DNA from: Lentisphaeria bacterium
Lineage (GTDB): Bacteria; Verrucomicrobiota; Lentisphaeria; Victivallales; Victivallaceae
DNA length: 64,000 nucleotides
NCBI GenBank assembly: GCA_018265615.1
Contig: JABLYX010000014.1
Span: 1-64,000 of the forward strand
Direction: 5' to 3'
Below the pieces are notes generated by a model that was not told the DNA's origin, did not search any database, and saw only the letters and a program-made list of their open reading frames with translations. Of this stretch, positions 43,202 to 51,829 are shown piece by piece. Position numbers and translations under genes: made by a program. The first letter of the stretch is position 1. Each line of letters starts with the position of its first letter.

Positions 43202-43663
43202 TTGGCTCGACAGATCACTTATTCCGCCCGGTTCAAGCGCGACTATGTCGCGGCGCTGGCGGTGGTTATATTCTTTGCGATCGTGATTGCGGAAATCACG
43301 CTGGCGATCAGCATTCCCGCGTATCTGAAGCGTGAGAACGCGATGGTGCTCGAGGTGCGCCGGCTGCGGCTGCTCGAGTCGTTCGACGGCGCGCGCAACA
43401 TGTCCGAAAAGCTGAAGGTCAAAGGCGGCGAGACCGCCGAGCTTGAGGCGCGGCTGGTCGCCTGGGGGCTCAATACGCTGGCCCCGTACCTGCGGGAGCA
43501 CTCCGGCTCGCTCTCCGGCGAAGAGATCTCCGGACTGCAGAACACCGTGACGGAATTCACCCGGATCATGGCCCGGCTCCGCGACGCCGGGCCGTACTGC
43601 ATCGAGCAGACGCTCGACACGGGGATCTACATCGACGCCCGGATCCCGCAGGAGGCGAAATGA
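43202..43663 (+). CDS. Small single-span membrane protein at the head of the LPS cluster
   Basis: A 153-residue protein with one membrane helix (residues about 17-37: AALAVVIFFAIVIAEITLAI) followed by a charged, mostly helical soluble part. I recognise no domain. It starts with TTG after GAGGTG, and its stop overlaps the rfaE1 ATG by 4 nt, so it is translationally coupled to LPS genes. The topology (short cytoplasmic tail, one helix, periplasmic domain) is like that of LptC, but no LptC motif is visible. Confidence 0.75.
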   Translation: MARQITYSARFKRDYVAALAVVIFFAIVIAEITLAISIPAYLKRENAMVLEVRRLRLLESFDGARNMSEKLKVKGGETAELEARLVAWGLNTLAPYLREHSGSLSGEEISGLQNTVTEFTRIMARLRDAGPYCIEQTLDTGIYIDARIPQEAK

Positions 43664-44667
43664 AGGAGGAGGCGCTCTCCCGCATCCTGCGGACGTTCGG
43701 GTCGCGCCGGATCGCGGTCGTCGGGGACATGATGCTCGACGTCTATCTGTGGGGCAGGGTCAGCCGCATCTCCCCGGAGGCGCCGGTCCCGGTCGTGAAC
43801 GTCGTGAACCGCACGAGCTGCCTCGGCGGCGCGGCGAACGTCATGCGCAACGTCGCGACGCTCGGCGCGCAGGCGCATGCGTTCGGCGTGACGGGGCGCG
43901 ACCTCTCCGGCGACGAGCTCGCCGCCGAGCTGCGGAAGTACCGGATCGCCGTCGACGGCGTGAGCCGTGACGATACGCGCCGCACGACCGAGAAGCGGCG
44001 CGTGATCGCCGGGGTCCAGCAGCTGCTGCGCGAGGACTACGAGGATGTGCATGCCGTTTCGGACGAGCTCCGGCGCGGCATGGTGAACCGGATTGTGGAG
44101 CTGATCCGCTCCGGGGCGGTCGACGCCGTGATTTTCGAGGATTACCGCAAGGGGCTCCTCGCGGACTGGATGCTCGCCGAAATCGTCTCCGAGGCGCGCC
44201 GCGCCGGGATCGTGACGGCGCTGGACCCGAAGCCGGACAGCGTCAGGCCCGTGAAGGGCATCTCCGTGATGAAGCCGAACCGCAGCGAGGCGTTCGCGCT
44301 CGCGGGGGTCGCGGACTCCTCCGAGTGGGTCCATCCGCTCGAGGACAGGGCGCTGGCCGAGGTCGCGCGCCGGCTGCTCGGGGCGTGGGAGCCGGAGCAT
44401 CTGCTCATTTCGCTCGCGGCGCAGGGCATGGCGCTCTTCGGCCGCGACGGCACGGTGGAGGTGATCCCGACCCGGGCGCGCGAGGTGTTCGACGTCTCCG
44501 GCGCGGGGGACACGGTGACGGCGACGTTCACGCTCGCGCTGGTCTCCGGCGCGACGCCGGTGCAGGCGGCCGAGATGGCGAACCGGGCGGCGGGCGTGGT
44601 CGTCGCGAAGGTCGGGACCGTGCCGGTCCATTACAGTGAATTGGAAGAGGCCCTGAAGAGGGCCTGA
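43660..44667 (+). CDS. rfaE1: D-glycero-beta-D-manno-heptose-7-phosphate kinase
   Basis: A 335-residue ribokinase-fold kinase equal to the N-terminal domain of HldE. Typical segments: VVGDMMLDVYLWGRVSRISP, CLGGAANVMRN, FEDYRKGLL (about 165), and the catalytic FDVSGAGDTVTATFTLAL near residue 285. It makes heptose-1,7-bisphosphate for LPS core ADP-heptose. The nucleotidyltransferase half of HldE is absent here, so RfaE2 should be encoded elsewhere. It overlaps the upstream gene by 4 nt and is 21 bp from kdsB. Confidence 0.93.
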   Translation: MKEEALSRILRTFGSRRIAVVGDMMLDVYLWGRVSRISPEAPVPVVNVVNRTSCLGGAANVMRNVATLGAQAHAFGVTGRDLSGDELAAELRKYRIAVDGVSRDDTRRTTEKRRVIAGVQQLLREDYEDVHAVSDELRRGMVNRIVELIRSGAVDAVIFEDYRKGLLADWMLAEIVSEARRAGIVTALDPKPDSVRPVKGISVMKPNRSEAFALAGVADSSEWVHPLEDRALAEVARRLLGAWEPEHLLISLAAQGMALFGRDGTVEVIPTRAREVFDVSGAGDTVTATFTLALVSGATPVQAAEMANRAAGVVVAKVGTVPVHYSELEEALKRA

Positions 44668-44688
44668 AACAGATAAGGGAAGAGGATC

Positions 44689-45426
44689 ATGAGTCAGGAC
44701 CGGGTCGCCGTGGTGATTCCGTCGCGTTACGCGAGTACGAGGTTTCCGGCCAAGCCGCTGGCGATGCTTTGCGGCAGGCCGATGGTGCAGCATGTATATG
44801 AGAAGGCGGCCGCTTCGTCGGCGGACCTGACGGTGATCGCGACCGACCACCAGGCGATCTGCAATACGGTGGCGGGCTTCGGGGGCAGGGCGGTCATGAC
44901 CGCCGAATCGCACCCCTCCGGCACCGACCGCATCGCCGAAGCCGTGTCGAAGCTCGGCGAAGAGGTCGATATCGTGATCAACGTGCAGGGCGACGAGCCG
45001 CTGATCCCGACCTCGGTGATCGACGAGCTCATCGCGATCATGAAGTGCGACCCGTCGATCGAGATGGCGACGGTCGCGGTTCCGGGGAACCGCCGCACGA
45101 TGACCGAGAACAATGTGAAGGTCGTCTTCGGCGAAGACCGGTTCGCGCTCTACTTCAGCCGTTCGATGATCCCGTTTCTGCGGGCGGGCGGCGCCGAGGC
45201 GCCGGTCTACCTGCACTGGGGGATCTATGCGTACCGCAAAAGCGCGCTCGACCGGTTCGTCGCGCTGCCGCCGGGGAGGCTCGAGGAGTGCGAGAAGCTC
45301 GAACAGCTGCGCGCGCTCGAAAACGGCATCCGGATCTACGTGCACCTCTCCGAACTCGAAAGCATCGGGGTCGATACCCCGGAGGACCTGGTCCGGGCGG
45401 AGAAAAAACTGCTGGAGGGCAGATGA
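44689..45426 (+). CDS. kdsB: 3-deoxy-manno-octulosonate (Kdo) cytidylyltransferase
   Basis: A 245-residue CMP-Kdo synthetase. Family marks: VIPSRYASTRFPAKPLA at the N-terminus, ESHPSGTDRIAEA, INVQGDEPLIP, FSRSMIPF, HWGIYAYRKSAL and the conserved ELESIGVDTPEDL near the end. It activates Kdo for transfer to lipid A. Length is typical (about 250). kdsA follows after 1 bp. Confidence 0.97.
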   Translation: MSQDRVAVVIPSRYASTRFPAKPLAMLCGRPMVQHVYEKAAASSADLTVIATDHQAICNTVAGFGGRAVMTAESHPSGTDRIAEAVSKLGEEVDIVINVQGDEPLIPTSVIDELIAIMKCDPSIEMATVAVPGNRRTMTENNVKVVFGEDRFALYFSRSMIPFLRAGGAEAPVYLHWGIYAYRKSALDRFVALPPGRLEECEKLEQLRALENGIRIYVHLSELESIGVDTPEDLVRAEKKLLEGR

Positions 45427-45427
45427 T

Positions 45428-46240
45428 ATGGAACTGATTCAAGCCGGAAATGTGACGTTCGGCGACGGAGGGCTCGTGCTGATCGGCGGCCCCTGCCAGG
45501 CCGAGAGCCTCGAACTCTGCTGCGAAGTCGCGGGGTTCCTGAAGGAGCTCTGCGCGGAGCTCGGCGTCGGATATGTGTTCAAGGCGTCGTACGACAAGGC
45601 GAACCGCTCGAGCGAGGGGGGCGTCCGCGGCCCCGGGCTCGAACGCGGGCTCGAAATCCTCGCCGAGGTGAAAACGCGCTTCGGCGTACCCGTCATCACG
45701 GATGTGCATGAAACGGTCGAAGTGCCGAAGGTGGCGGAGGTTGCGGACATTCTGCAGATTCCGGCCTTCCTCTGTCGCCAGACCGATCTGCTGCATGCTG
45801 CGGGGCGGAGCGGGCGCGTGGTCAACATCAAGAAGGGGCAGTTCATGGCTCCGGAGGATATGACCGGCGCGCTGGAGAAGGTGCGCGCGGCGGGGAACGG
45901 CAGGCTGCTGCTGACCGAGCGCGGGACGACGTTCGGCTATCACAACCTCGTGGTGGATATGCGTTCTCTGGTCACGATGCGTTCGTTCGGGGTTCCGGTG
46001 GTGTTCGACGCGACCCACTCGGTGCAGCTTCCGGGCGGGCTCGGCAATGCGTCCGGGGGGCGGCGCGAGTTCGTCGCCCCGCTGGCGCGCGCGGCGGCGG
46101 CGGTCGGGATCGACGCGCTGTTCACCGAGGTGCATCCGCGCCCGGACGAAGCGATGTCGGACGGCCCGAACTCGCTCGACTTCAGACAGGCCCGTGAAAT
46201 CCTGACGGCGGTGAAGGGGATCCATGACGCACTCCGGTAA
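45428..46240 (+). CDS. kdsA: 2-dehydro-3-deoxyphosphooctonate aldolase (Kdo-8-P synthase)
   Basis: A 270-residue DAHP/KDO8P synthase-type barrel that joins arabinose 5-phosphate and phosphoenolpyruvate. Seen: LIGGPCQAES, FKASYDKANRSS, VITDVHE, IPAFLCRQTDLL, NIKKGQF, TERGTTFGYHNLVVDM, DATHSVQLPGG and TEVHPRPDEAMSDGPNS. GPCQAES suggests the Cys position used by metal-dependent forms is not conserved elsewhere; this was not followed further. It starts at 45428 after AGGGCAGATGAT. It overlaps kdsC by 17 nt. Confidence 0.96.
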   Translation: MELIQAGNVTFGDGGLVLIGGPCQAESLELCCEVAGFLKELCAELGVGYVFKASYDKANRSSEGGVRGPGLERGLEILAEVKTRFGVPVITDVHETVEVPKVAEVADILQIPAFLCRQTDLLHAAGRSGRVVNIKKGQFMAPEDMTGALEKVRAAGNGRLLLTERGTTFGYHNLVVDMRSLVTMRSFGVPVVFDATHSVQLPGGLGNASGGRREFVAPLARAAAAVGIDALFTEVHPRPDEAMSDGPNSLDFRQAREILTAVKGIHDALR

Positions 46241-46742
46241 ACTCATGAAGATCCGGGCGGTCGTCCTCGATGTGGACGGCGTCCTGACCGACGGCCGCGC
46301 GGGGTTCGGCGGGGAAGAGGAGATCAAATTCTTCCACCTGCGCGACGGCCACTGGATGAAGCTCGCGATGCGGGCCGGGCTGAAGGTCGGGCTGCTCTCC
46401 GGCCGCGGCGCGAAGGCGAACCGGCTGCGCGCCGCGGAGCTGGGGCTCACATTCATCTACGAGAACTGCAAGGACAAGCTCGAGGCGTTCGAGCGCATGC
46501 TTTCGGAGCAGCAGCTCGCCGCCGAGGAGTGTCTGTATATGGGGGACGACGTGATCGACCTGCCGCCGATGCGGCGCGCCGGCGCAGGCGTCGTGGTCGC
46601 GGACGGCGTCCCCGAGCTCGACGAAGCGGCGCTCTGGCGCACGGAGACGCCGGGCGGACACGGCGCGGTGGCCGAGGTCGTGCGTATCCTGCTCGCGGAG
46701 CAGGGGAAGCTCGACGCCGTCCTCGAACGCTACCGGCGCTGA
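46224..46742 (+). CDS. kdsC: Kdo-8-phosphate phosphatase (HAD family)
   Basis: A 172-residue HAD-type phosphatase. DVDGVLTDG is motif I, LLSGR motif II, and the Lys/Asp of GDDVIDLPPM motif IV, with the C-terminal GGHGAVAEVVRILL typical of KdsC. It removes the phosphate from Kdo-8-P. AAGGGG lies 5 nt before the ATG at 46224; a second Met at 46245 is possible. It completes the Kdo pathway here except for arabinose 5-phosphate isomerase (KdsD), which is not in the window. Confidence 0.95.
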   Translation: MTHSGKLMKIRAVVLDVDGVLTDGRAGFGGEEEIKFFHLRDGHWMKLAMRAGLKVGLLSGRGAKANRLRAAELGLTFIYENCKDKLEAFERMLSEQQLAAEECLYMGDDVIDLPPMRRAGAGVVVADGVPELDEAALWRTETPGGHGAVAEVVRILLAEQGKLDAVLERYRR

Positions 46743-46764
46743 CAACCCAATGTAAGGAAAAGCC

Positions 46765-49302
46765 ATGAAGAGACTCATGATTGCGACGGTCGCCGGAATG
46801 CTGGCGTTGTCGGCATGGAGCGCGGGCGACCTGAGCGACCTGCGCGGGCTCGTGCTGACCCATGCGAAGCTGCCGGTCTACAACAAACAGAACCTCCAGA
46901 TGATGGTGTTCTGCAGCAGGGCGGAGCGGTCCGGGCGCGCGATGGTCGGCTACGACGCGGTGCTGGACCTGATCCGGCGCGGCGCGGACGTCGATTCGAT
47001 CCGGAACGGCTGGAATCTGAAGGCGTATCCGCTCGACGCGAAGCTGCCGGAGATCCTGGCGTTCTGGACGGAGCGGCCGTACAGCGACGGCGTGATCCTG
47101 ACCTCCCGCGCGAACGTCGATCAGGAGACGCGCATGGCGGACGGCGACGAGCCGGTCTTTTTCCGCTCCCCGCTGCTGGACCTGAACGGGATCGGCTTCG
47201 AGGCCGACTTCGACAGGCGGAGCGTGCTCGTGAAGGAGGACGTGAATATCGTGCTGCGCATGGAGCCGAGCGATCCGCGCCGGATCCTCGCCCCCGGCGG
47301 AAAGCAGCCGGAGAAATATGAGTTCGTGACCGCCACTTCGGATTCGATGCGGATCGACATGGCCAACAACCAGATCCTGCTGGTCGGCAATGTCGTGGTC
47401 GACGAGGAGAATTCGGTCGTGACCTGCGATCGCATGACGATCTTCCTCGACCGCAGGGACGACGCGGAGCTCAGGGCCGCGAATGACAGAGGCGGCGTCG
47501 GCAGCGGCTCCGACATGGGCGGCGTGAGCCGGGTGCTCTGCGACGGCAACGTCGTGGTCACGCGGAAGCTTTCGAAGGAGGAGATCGCGAAAGGCGGCGA
47601 ACAGAAGGCGTTTGCGGACCACCTCGTCTACGACCCCGTCGCCGGGACGGTCGTCCTGACCGGCGACAGGCGCCGCCCGGTCGTGAAGCGCGGCGGCGAG
47701 TCGCTTTCCGGCGAGACGATGACGCTGCACCGCGAGGAGCAGCGCGCGGTCATCAGCCGGAACTGCGAAGTCGTCGTGTTCCAGCCGGCGGAGAAGCCCG
47801 GGGAGAAGGGGACGTATGTGACGATCGGCTCCGACGACGTGCAGCTCGACTATCTGCGCAACTGCGGCGATTTCATCGGCAACGTCGTGGTTGACGACCC
47901 GCGCATGCAGCTCAAATGCGCGCGTATGCGCATTGACCTGAAGGAGCTCGCGCAGGAGAAGGCGCAGCTTTCGAAGGAGGCCGCCGCCACGCTCTCCGGC
48001 ATGCCGGATTTCGATGCGGGCAGCAGGCGCGAGCTCGACAGGATCACCTGCACGGGCGGGGTCGACGTCATGCGCCGCGACGCGGCGGGCAGGCTTCTGC
48101 CGGACGAGCGCGGCACCTCGCGGAACGCGGTTTTCGACTATATGACCCGGACCATCACGATGACCGGGGATGCGCCGACGCTGAAGCGCGGCAACGATTC
48201 GCTCTCCGGCGGGGAGCTCCTGATCTGGGTCAACGACGAACGGGTCAGCGCGCGGAACGGCAGCAGGGTCGTGCTCGGCGCGCGGACGGAGGCGCCGGGG
48301 CAGGCGGGCAGGAAGGGCGAGACGGTCATCCTCTCCGATTCGAGCGACCTCAACTACGGCGGGAATCTGCTGACGTTCAACGACGACGTGAAGGTCGACG
48401 ACGACCGCATGAAGCTCGATTGCGACAAGATGGAGATCTTCCTGCTTGAGCAGGCCTCCGCCGGAGGCGAAAAGAAGGGCTCCGGCGGCGCGCTTGCGCT
48501 CGACGACCTCGGCAACGGGGACCGCAGCCTTTCGAAGGTGCTCTGCACCGGTAGGGTCCACGCGGTCGATCCGGGCAGCGATATGCGCAGCGACAGGCTT
48601 ACGCTGCACTTCGCGCCGCAGGCTCCGGGCGTGAAGACGCCGGGCATGTTCCAGTCGGACGGCACGGAGCTCGTGCTGATCGAAGCCGACGGCGCGCTCG
48701 AAATCGTGAACACGCCCGCGCCGGGCGAGGATCAGAAGGCCGCGGAGAGCGACCTCGGCGGGCTCATGAAGGGCGGCTCCGGCACGCCGCGCAAGATCTC
48801 GTCGGACCGCGGGCAGGTGGACTTCCGGAAGAACATCACGGAGTTCCACGGCAGCGTCCATGTGCGCGACGCCGGGAATTCTCTGAAGTGCGACGACATG
48901 TACCTCTTCGCGGGCAAGGCTCCGGCCGCCCCGGAGAAGGGGGCGCCCGCGCCCGCGCCGGATCTCGACGACGACCCGTTCGCGCTGGCGTCGGCCGGGA
49001 AGGTCCCGGCCCGCATCAGCCTGACCGAGAACCTCGACCTCAGGCGCGTGCTCTGTCAGAACAATGTGCTTTTCGTCCGCCGCACGGCGGGCGGCGAAGT
49101 GCAGCGCGCGGGCGGCCATCAGGCCGATTACGTCGTGGCGGACCGGGTGATGGTCATGACCGGCGAACCCGGCAAACAGCCGTGGATGAGCGCCGAAGGG
49201 CGGCGCATGTACGCCGACCGGATCATCGTGGACGTGGTCACCGAGACCATGCGGGCTGAGGGGAATACCTCCGCCGTGACGGAGAATGAGATAAAAATTT
49301 GA
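46765..49302 (+). CDS. Very large periplasmic LptA/OstA-like protein with four repeats
   Basis: An 845-residue exported protein with a signal peptide (MKRLMIATVAGMLALSAWSA). Four tandem modules of about 165 residues are visible. The first mark, G-x-V-x-V-x-D then L-x-C-D-x-M-x-I-F-L, occurs near residues 208, 371, 539 and 696; the second, (V/I)-x-C-x-G-x-V-x-V, near 256, 424, 590 and 760. A third mark, V-x-x-T-G-x-x-x-x-P, near 288, 457 and 790, is followed by RGxxSLSG at the first two. These resemble OstA (LptA) beta-jellyroll domains. A usual LptA has about 185 residues and one domain. The place between kdsC and lptB is where lptC and lptA lie in enterobacteria. It is likely the periplasmic LPS bridge. 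Confidence 0.85.
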   Translation: MKRLMIATVAGMLALSAWSAGDLSDLRGLVLTHAKLPVYNKQNLQMMVFCSRAERSGRAMVGYDAVLDLIRRGADVDSIRNGWNLKAYPLDAKLPEILAFWTERPYSDGVILTSRANVDQETRMADGDEPVFFRSPLLDLNGIGFEADFDRRSVLVKEDVNIVLRMEPSDPRRILAPGGKQPEKYEFVTATSDSMRIDMANNQILLVGNVVVDEENSVVTCDRMTIFLDRRDDAELRAANDRGGVGSGSDMGGVSRVLCDGNVVVTRKLSKEEIAKGGEQKAFADHLVYDPVAGTVVLTGDRRRPVVKRGGESLSGETMTLHREEQRAVISRNCEVVVFQPAEKPGEKGTYVTIGSDDVQLDYLRNCGDFIGNVVVDDPRMQLKCARMRIDLKELAQEKAQLSKEAAATLSGMPDFDAGSRRELDRITCTGGVDVMRRDAAGRLLPDERGTSRNAVFDYMTRTITMTGDAPTLKRGNDSLSGGELLIWVNDERVSARNGSRVVLGARTEAPGQAGRKGETVILSDSSDLNYGGNLLTFNDDVKVDDDRMKLDCDKMEIFLLEQASAGGEKKGSGGALALDDLGNGDRSLSKVLCTGRVHAVDPGSDMRSDRLTLHFAPQAPGVKTPGMFQSDGTELVLIEADGALEIVNTPAPGEDQKAAESDLGGLMKGGSGTPRKISSDRGQVDFRKNITEFHGSVHVRDAGNSLKCDDMYLFAGKAPAAPEKGAPAPAPDLDDDPFALASAGKVPARISLTENLDLRRVLCQNNVLFVRRTAGGEVQRAGGHQADYVVADRVMVMTGEPGKQPWMSAEGRRMYADRIIVDVVTETMRAEGNTSAVTENEIKI

Positions 49303-49321
49303 CGGAAGAGCGATTTTGAAC

Positions 49322-49349
49322 TTGAACTCAACCGGGATTGTGATATACT
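49322..49349 (+). promoter_or_regulatory. Possible internal promoter before lptB
   Basis: TTGAAC (49322-49327), 16-bp spacer, TATACT (49344-49349), 50 bp before the lptB ATG. Confidence 0.5.
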
Positions 49350-49398
49350 ACTAATGAACGGAGGGGCGGATGCCCCCCCGGGGAGAGCCATCGGAACT

Positions 49399-50142
49399 AT
49401 GAGTGAGAACGAAAACAACGGCGTGCTGATCCGCGCGGATCACCTTGTGAAGAGCTATCACGGCCGCAAGGTGGTCGACGACGTGTCGATTTCAGTGAAG
49501 GCCGGCGAAGTGGTCGGCCTGCTGGGGCCGAACGGCGCGGGCAAGACGACCAGCTTTTACATGGTCATGGGGCTGATCCGGCCGGATTCCGGCGACATCG
49601 CGTTCCGCGACGTGGACATCACGCATATGCCGATGTACAAGCGGGCGCGCATGGGGATGGGTTATCTCGCGCAGGAGCCGTCGATTTTCCGCAAGCTGAC
49701 GGTCGAGGAGAACATCATGGCGATCCTCGAGACGTTGGCGATTTCGTCGGCCGAGCGCAAACAGCGCTGCCGGGAGCTGCTCGACGAGCTCGAGCTGACC
49801 CGGCTGGCGAAGCAGAAGGCGATGACGCTCTCCGGCGGCGAGCGGCGCAGGCTCGAGATCACGCGCGCGCTGGTGACGAATCCGTCGTTCATCATGCTCG
49901 ACGAGCCGTTCAGCGGCGTGGATCCGCTCGCGGTCTACGACGTGCAGCAGATCATCCTGCAGCTGAAGGGGCGGAACCTCGGGATCCTCATCACGGACCA
50001 CAACGTCCGCGAGACGCTCTCGGTGGTGGACCGCGCGTACCTGATGTGCCAGGGCAAGATCCTCGTGGAGGGGTCGAGCGATTTCCTGGTGAATGACGAG
50101 CGGGCCCGCGAGATTTATCTCGGGCCGCAGTTTTCGATGTAA
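49399..50142 (+). CDS. lptB: LPS export ABC transporter ATPase
   Basis: A 247-residue ABC ATPase. Walker A GPNGAGKTTSF, Q loop LAQEPSIFRKLTVEENI (the segment typical of LptB), signature LSGGERRRLEI, Walker B FIMLDEPF, D loop SGVDP and switch ITDHNVRETL are all present. It powers LPS extraction together with LptFG, whose genes are not in the window. The start at 49399 (MSENENN) fits the usual N-terminus; a Met at 49354 is possible. It follows the LptA-like gene. Confidence 0.96.
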   Translation: MSENENNGVLIRADHLVKSYHGRKVVDDVSISVKAGEVVGLLGPNGAGKTTSFYMVMGLIRPDSGDIAFRDVDITHMPMYKRARMGMGYLAQEPSIFRKLTVEENIMAILETLAISSAERKQRCRELLDELELTRLAKQKAMTLSGGERRRLEITRALVTNPSFIMLDEPFSGVDPLAVYDVQQIILQLKGRNLGILITDHNVRETLSVVDRAYLMCQGKILVEGSSDFLVNDERAREIYLGPQFSM

Positions 50143-50202
50143 CGGAAAGGGTGTGCCGGGAAGGGATCCCGGTTCGCCTGATAGAAGAGAAGGAGGCTGA
50201 AT

Positions 50203-50556
50203 ATGAATCTTAATTTAACCGGTCGTCAGTTCGACATCACCCCGTCCATCCGGGAGTATGTGGAAGCCCGGATCGCTTCTGTCACGGAAGACAAGCTGCT
50301 GAAGATCACCAGCGTGAACGTCGTGATGGAGCGCGAGAAGGACCGTTTCCAGACGAACATCGTCCTGAACTGCAAATACCACGTCTTCGAGGCGACGGTC
50401 GAGGATTTCGACCTGTACAAGTCGTTCGACGCGGCGGCTGACAAGATCGACGTCCAGCTGACCAGGCTCAAGGAGAAGGTCCGCGACCACCAGGCCGAAC
50501 CGATCCGCGAAGCCGAGGCGAAGGTCGACGCGAAAGCCGAGGCGAAGGCCGAATAA
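50203..50556 (+). CDS. hpf: Ribosome hibernation promoting factor
   Basis: A 117-residue protein of the HPF/YfiA family (short form). It starts with LNLTGRQFDITPSIREYVE and has the charged strand-helix pattern of the family up to residue about 95, followed by a repetitive, charged tail (EAEAKVDAKAEAKAE). It binds the ribosome and keeps it inactive in stationary phase. In many proteobacteria hpf follows lptB and rpoN; here it follows lptB directly. A terminator lies 30 bp downstream. Confidence 0.92.
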   Translation: MNLNLTGRQFDITPSIREYVEARIASVTEDKLLKITSVNVVMEREKDRFQTNIVLNCKYHVFEATVEDFDLYKSFDAAADKIDVQLTRLKEKVRDHQAEPIREAEAKVDAKAEAKAE

Positions 50557-50583
50557 CGCCCCGCGCGGGTGTTTGCAGCGGAG

Positions 50584-50615
50584 CCGGTCCGAGTCTGTCG
50601 ATTCGGGCCGGTTTT
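50584..50615 (+). terminator. Terminator after hpf
   Basis: A 9-bp stem CCGGTCCGA / TCGGGCCGG (one G-T pair) and four T, ending the lptB-hpf transcript before the NifX-like gene. Confidence 0.6.
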
Positions 50616-50634
50616 CATTCAGGGGGGAAGCGTC

Positions 50635-50964
50635 ATGATCATTGCACTGGCCTGCGAGGAGAACCGGGTGGCGGAACGTTTTGTCCGCGCCCCGGAGTTC
50701 GCCGTTTACGAAGTCGATTTCGGCCGGGTGGGCGGGCGGAACACCGTGCGGCCCGGCGGGAACGCGGCGGAACGCTTTCTGCGGGAATGCGGGGTCGACC
50801 TCGTGATCTGCGGACGGATCGGGGAGGGCTCCCGGCGGAGGCTCATGGACGAGGGGATCAAGTTTTTCGGCGGAGTCTCCGGTCCGGTGGAACGGGTGCT
50901 CTGCGCCTACCTCGACGGCAGCCTCGAAGCCGTCGCGGATTTCGATGATTTTGAGGAAGAATAA
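50635..50964 (+). CDS. NifB/NifX-like iron-molybdenum cofactor-binding protein
   Basis: A 109-residue protein of the Nitro_FeMo-Co fold. Typical are the N-terminal MIIALACEENRVAERFVRAP and the middle VDLVICGRIGEGSRRRLMDEG. No nitrogenase genes are visible, so it more likely takes part in general Fe-S or metal cluster handling. A Mrp ATPase follows 28 bp later, a pairing common in anaerobes. The ATG at 50635 is preceded by GGGGGAAG. Confidence 0.85.
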   Translation: MIIALACEENRVAERFVRAPEFAVYEVDFGRVGGRNTVRPGGNAAERFLRECGVDLVICGRIGEGSRRRLMDEGIKFFGGVSGPVERVLCAYLDGSLEAVADFDDFEEE

Positions 50965-50992
50965 GTTACTTTTTATCAGGGAGTTTTGAGAA

Positions 50993-51820
50993 ATGAGTTC
51001 GTGTTCGGGCAACTGCGGCAGCTGCGCTTCGGCGGGAGGCTGCAACGAGCAGAAGGAGAATCAGCTCAAGGGGGTCCGGGAGGCGATTCTGGTCCTCTCC
51101 GGCAAGGGCGGCGTCGGCAAGAGCACGGTCGCCGCATCGGTGGCCGTCGGCCTTGCGAAGGCCGGGAAGAAAGTAGGGCTGCTCGACGTCGACTTCCACG
51201 GCCCTTCGCAGCCGACGCTCTTCGGGCTCCGGCATATCCGGCTGGAGGAGGGGGCGAAGGGGTTCGTCCCGGCCGACGCCGCGGGCGTGAAGCTGATTTC
51301 GGTCGGCCTCGTGCTCGACAATCCGGATCACGCCGTGATCTGGCGCGGGCCCGCGAAGACCGGCGCGCTGAAACAGCTGCTTGAAGAGACCGACTGGGGC
51401 GAACTCGATTATCTCGTCATGGATTTTCCGCCGGGGACCGGGGACGAATCGCTGGCCGGCTGCCAGCTCCTGCCGGTCCCGAAGCGGGCGCTCGTGGTCA
51501 CGACGCCGCAGGAGGTCGCGCTGGCCGACTGCCGCAAGTGCATCGACTTCTGCGCGAAGCTCGAGGTGCCGGTGATCGGGATCGTCGAAAACATGTCCGG
51601 CTTCGTCTGCCCCGGCTGCGGCTCGCGTCACGAGCTGTTCGGGACGGGCGGCGGCGCACGGCTTGCGGAGAAGGCCGGGGCGCCGCTGCTGGCGCAGATC
51701 CCGCTCGACCCCGCGTTCCTGAAGCGCTGTGATTACGGCGAGCTCCCGGCCGGGCTGGAGGGGGCGCCCGCCGTTCGCGCCGAAGTCGAAAAGGTCGTCG
51801 GGGCGATCACGGCGAAGTAG
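50993..51820 (+). CDS. Mrp/Nbp35-family iron-sulfur cluster carrier ATPase
   Basis: A 275-residue P-loop ATPase. It has a Cys-rich N-terminus (CSGNCGSCASAGGC), the deviant Walker A GKGGVGKST near residue 37, DVDFHGPSQP, DFPPGTGDE, and the C-terminal CPGCG (residue about 205) that would hold a bridging cluster. It should carry Fe-S clusters to target proteins. It forms an operon with the NifX-like gene and is 9 bp ahead of the MATE gene. Confidence 0.92.
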   Translation: MSSCSGNCGSCASAGGCNEQKENQLKGVREAILVLSGKGGVGKSTVAASVAVGLAKAGKKVGLLDVDFHGPSQPTLFGLRHIRLEEGAKGFVPADAAGVKLISVGLVLDNPDHAVIWRGPAKTGALKQLLEETDWGELDYLVMDFPPGTGDESLAGCQLLPVPKRALVVTTPQEVALADCRKCIDFCAKLEVPVIGIVENMSGFVCPGCGSRHELFGTGGGARLAEKAGAPLLAQIPLDPAFLKRCDYGELPAGLEGAPAVRAEVEKVVGAITAK

Positions 51821-51829
51821 GGGGCGGGC

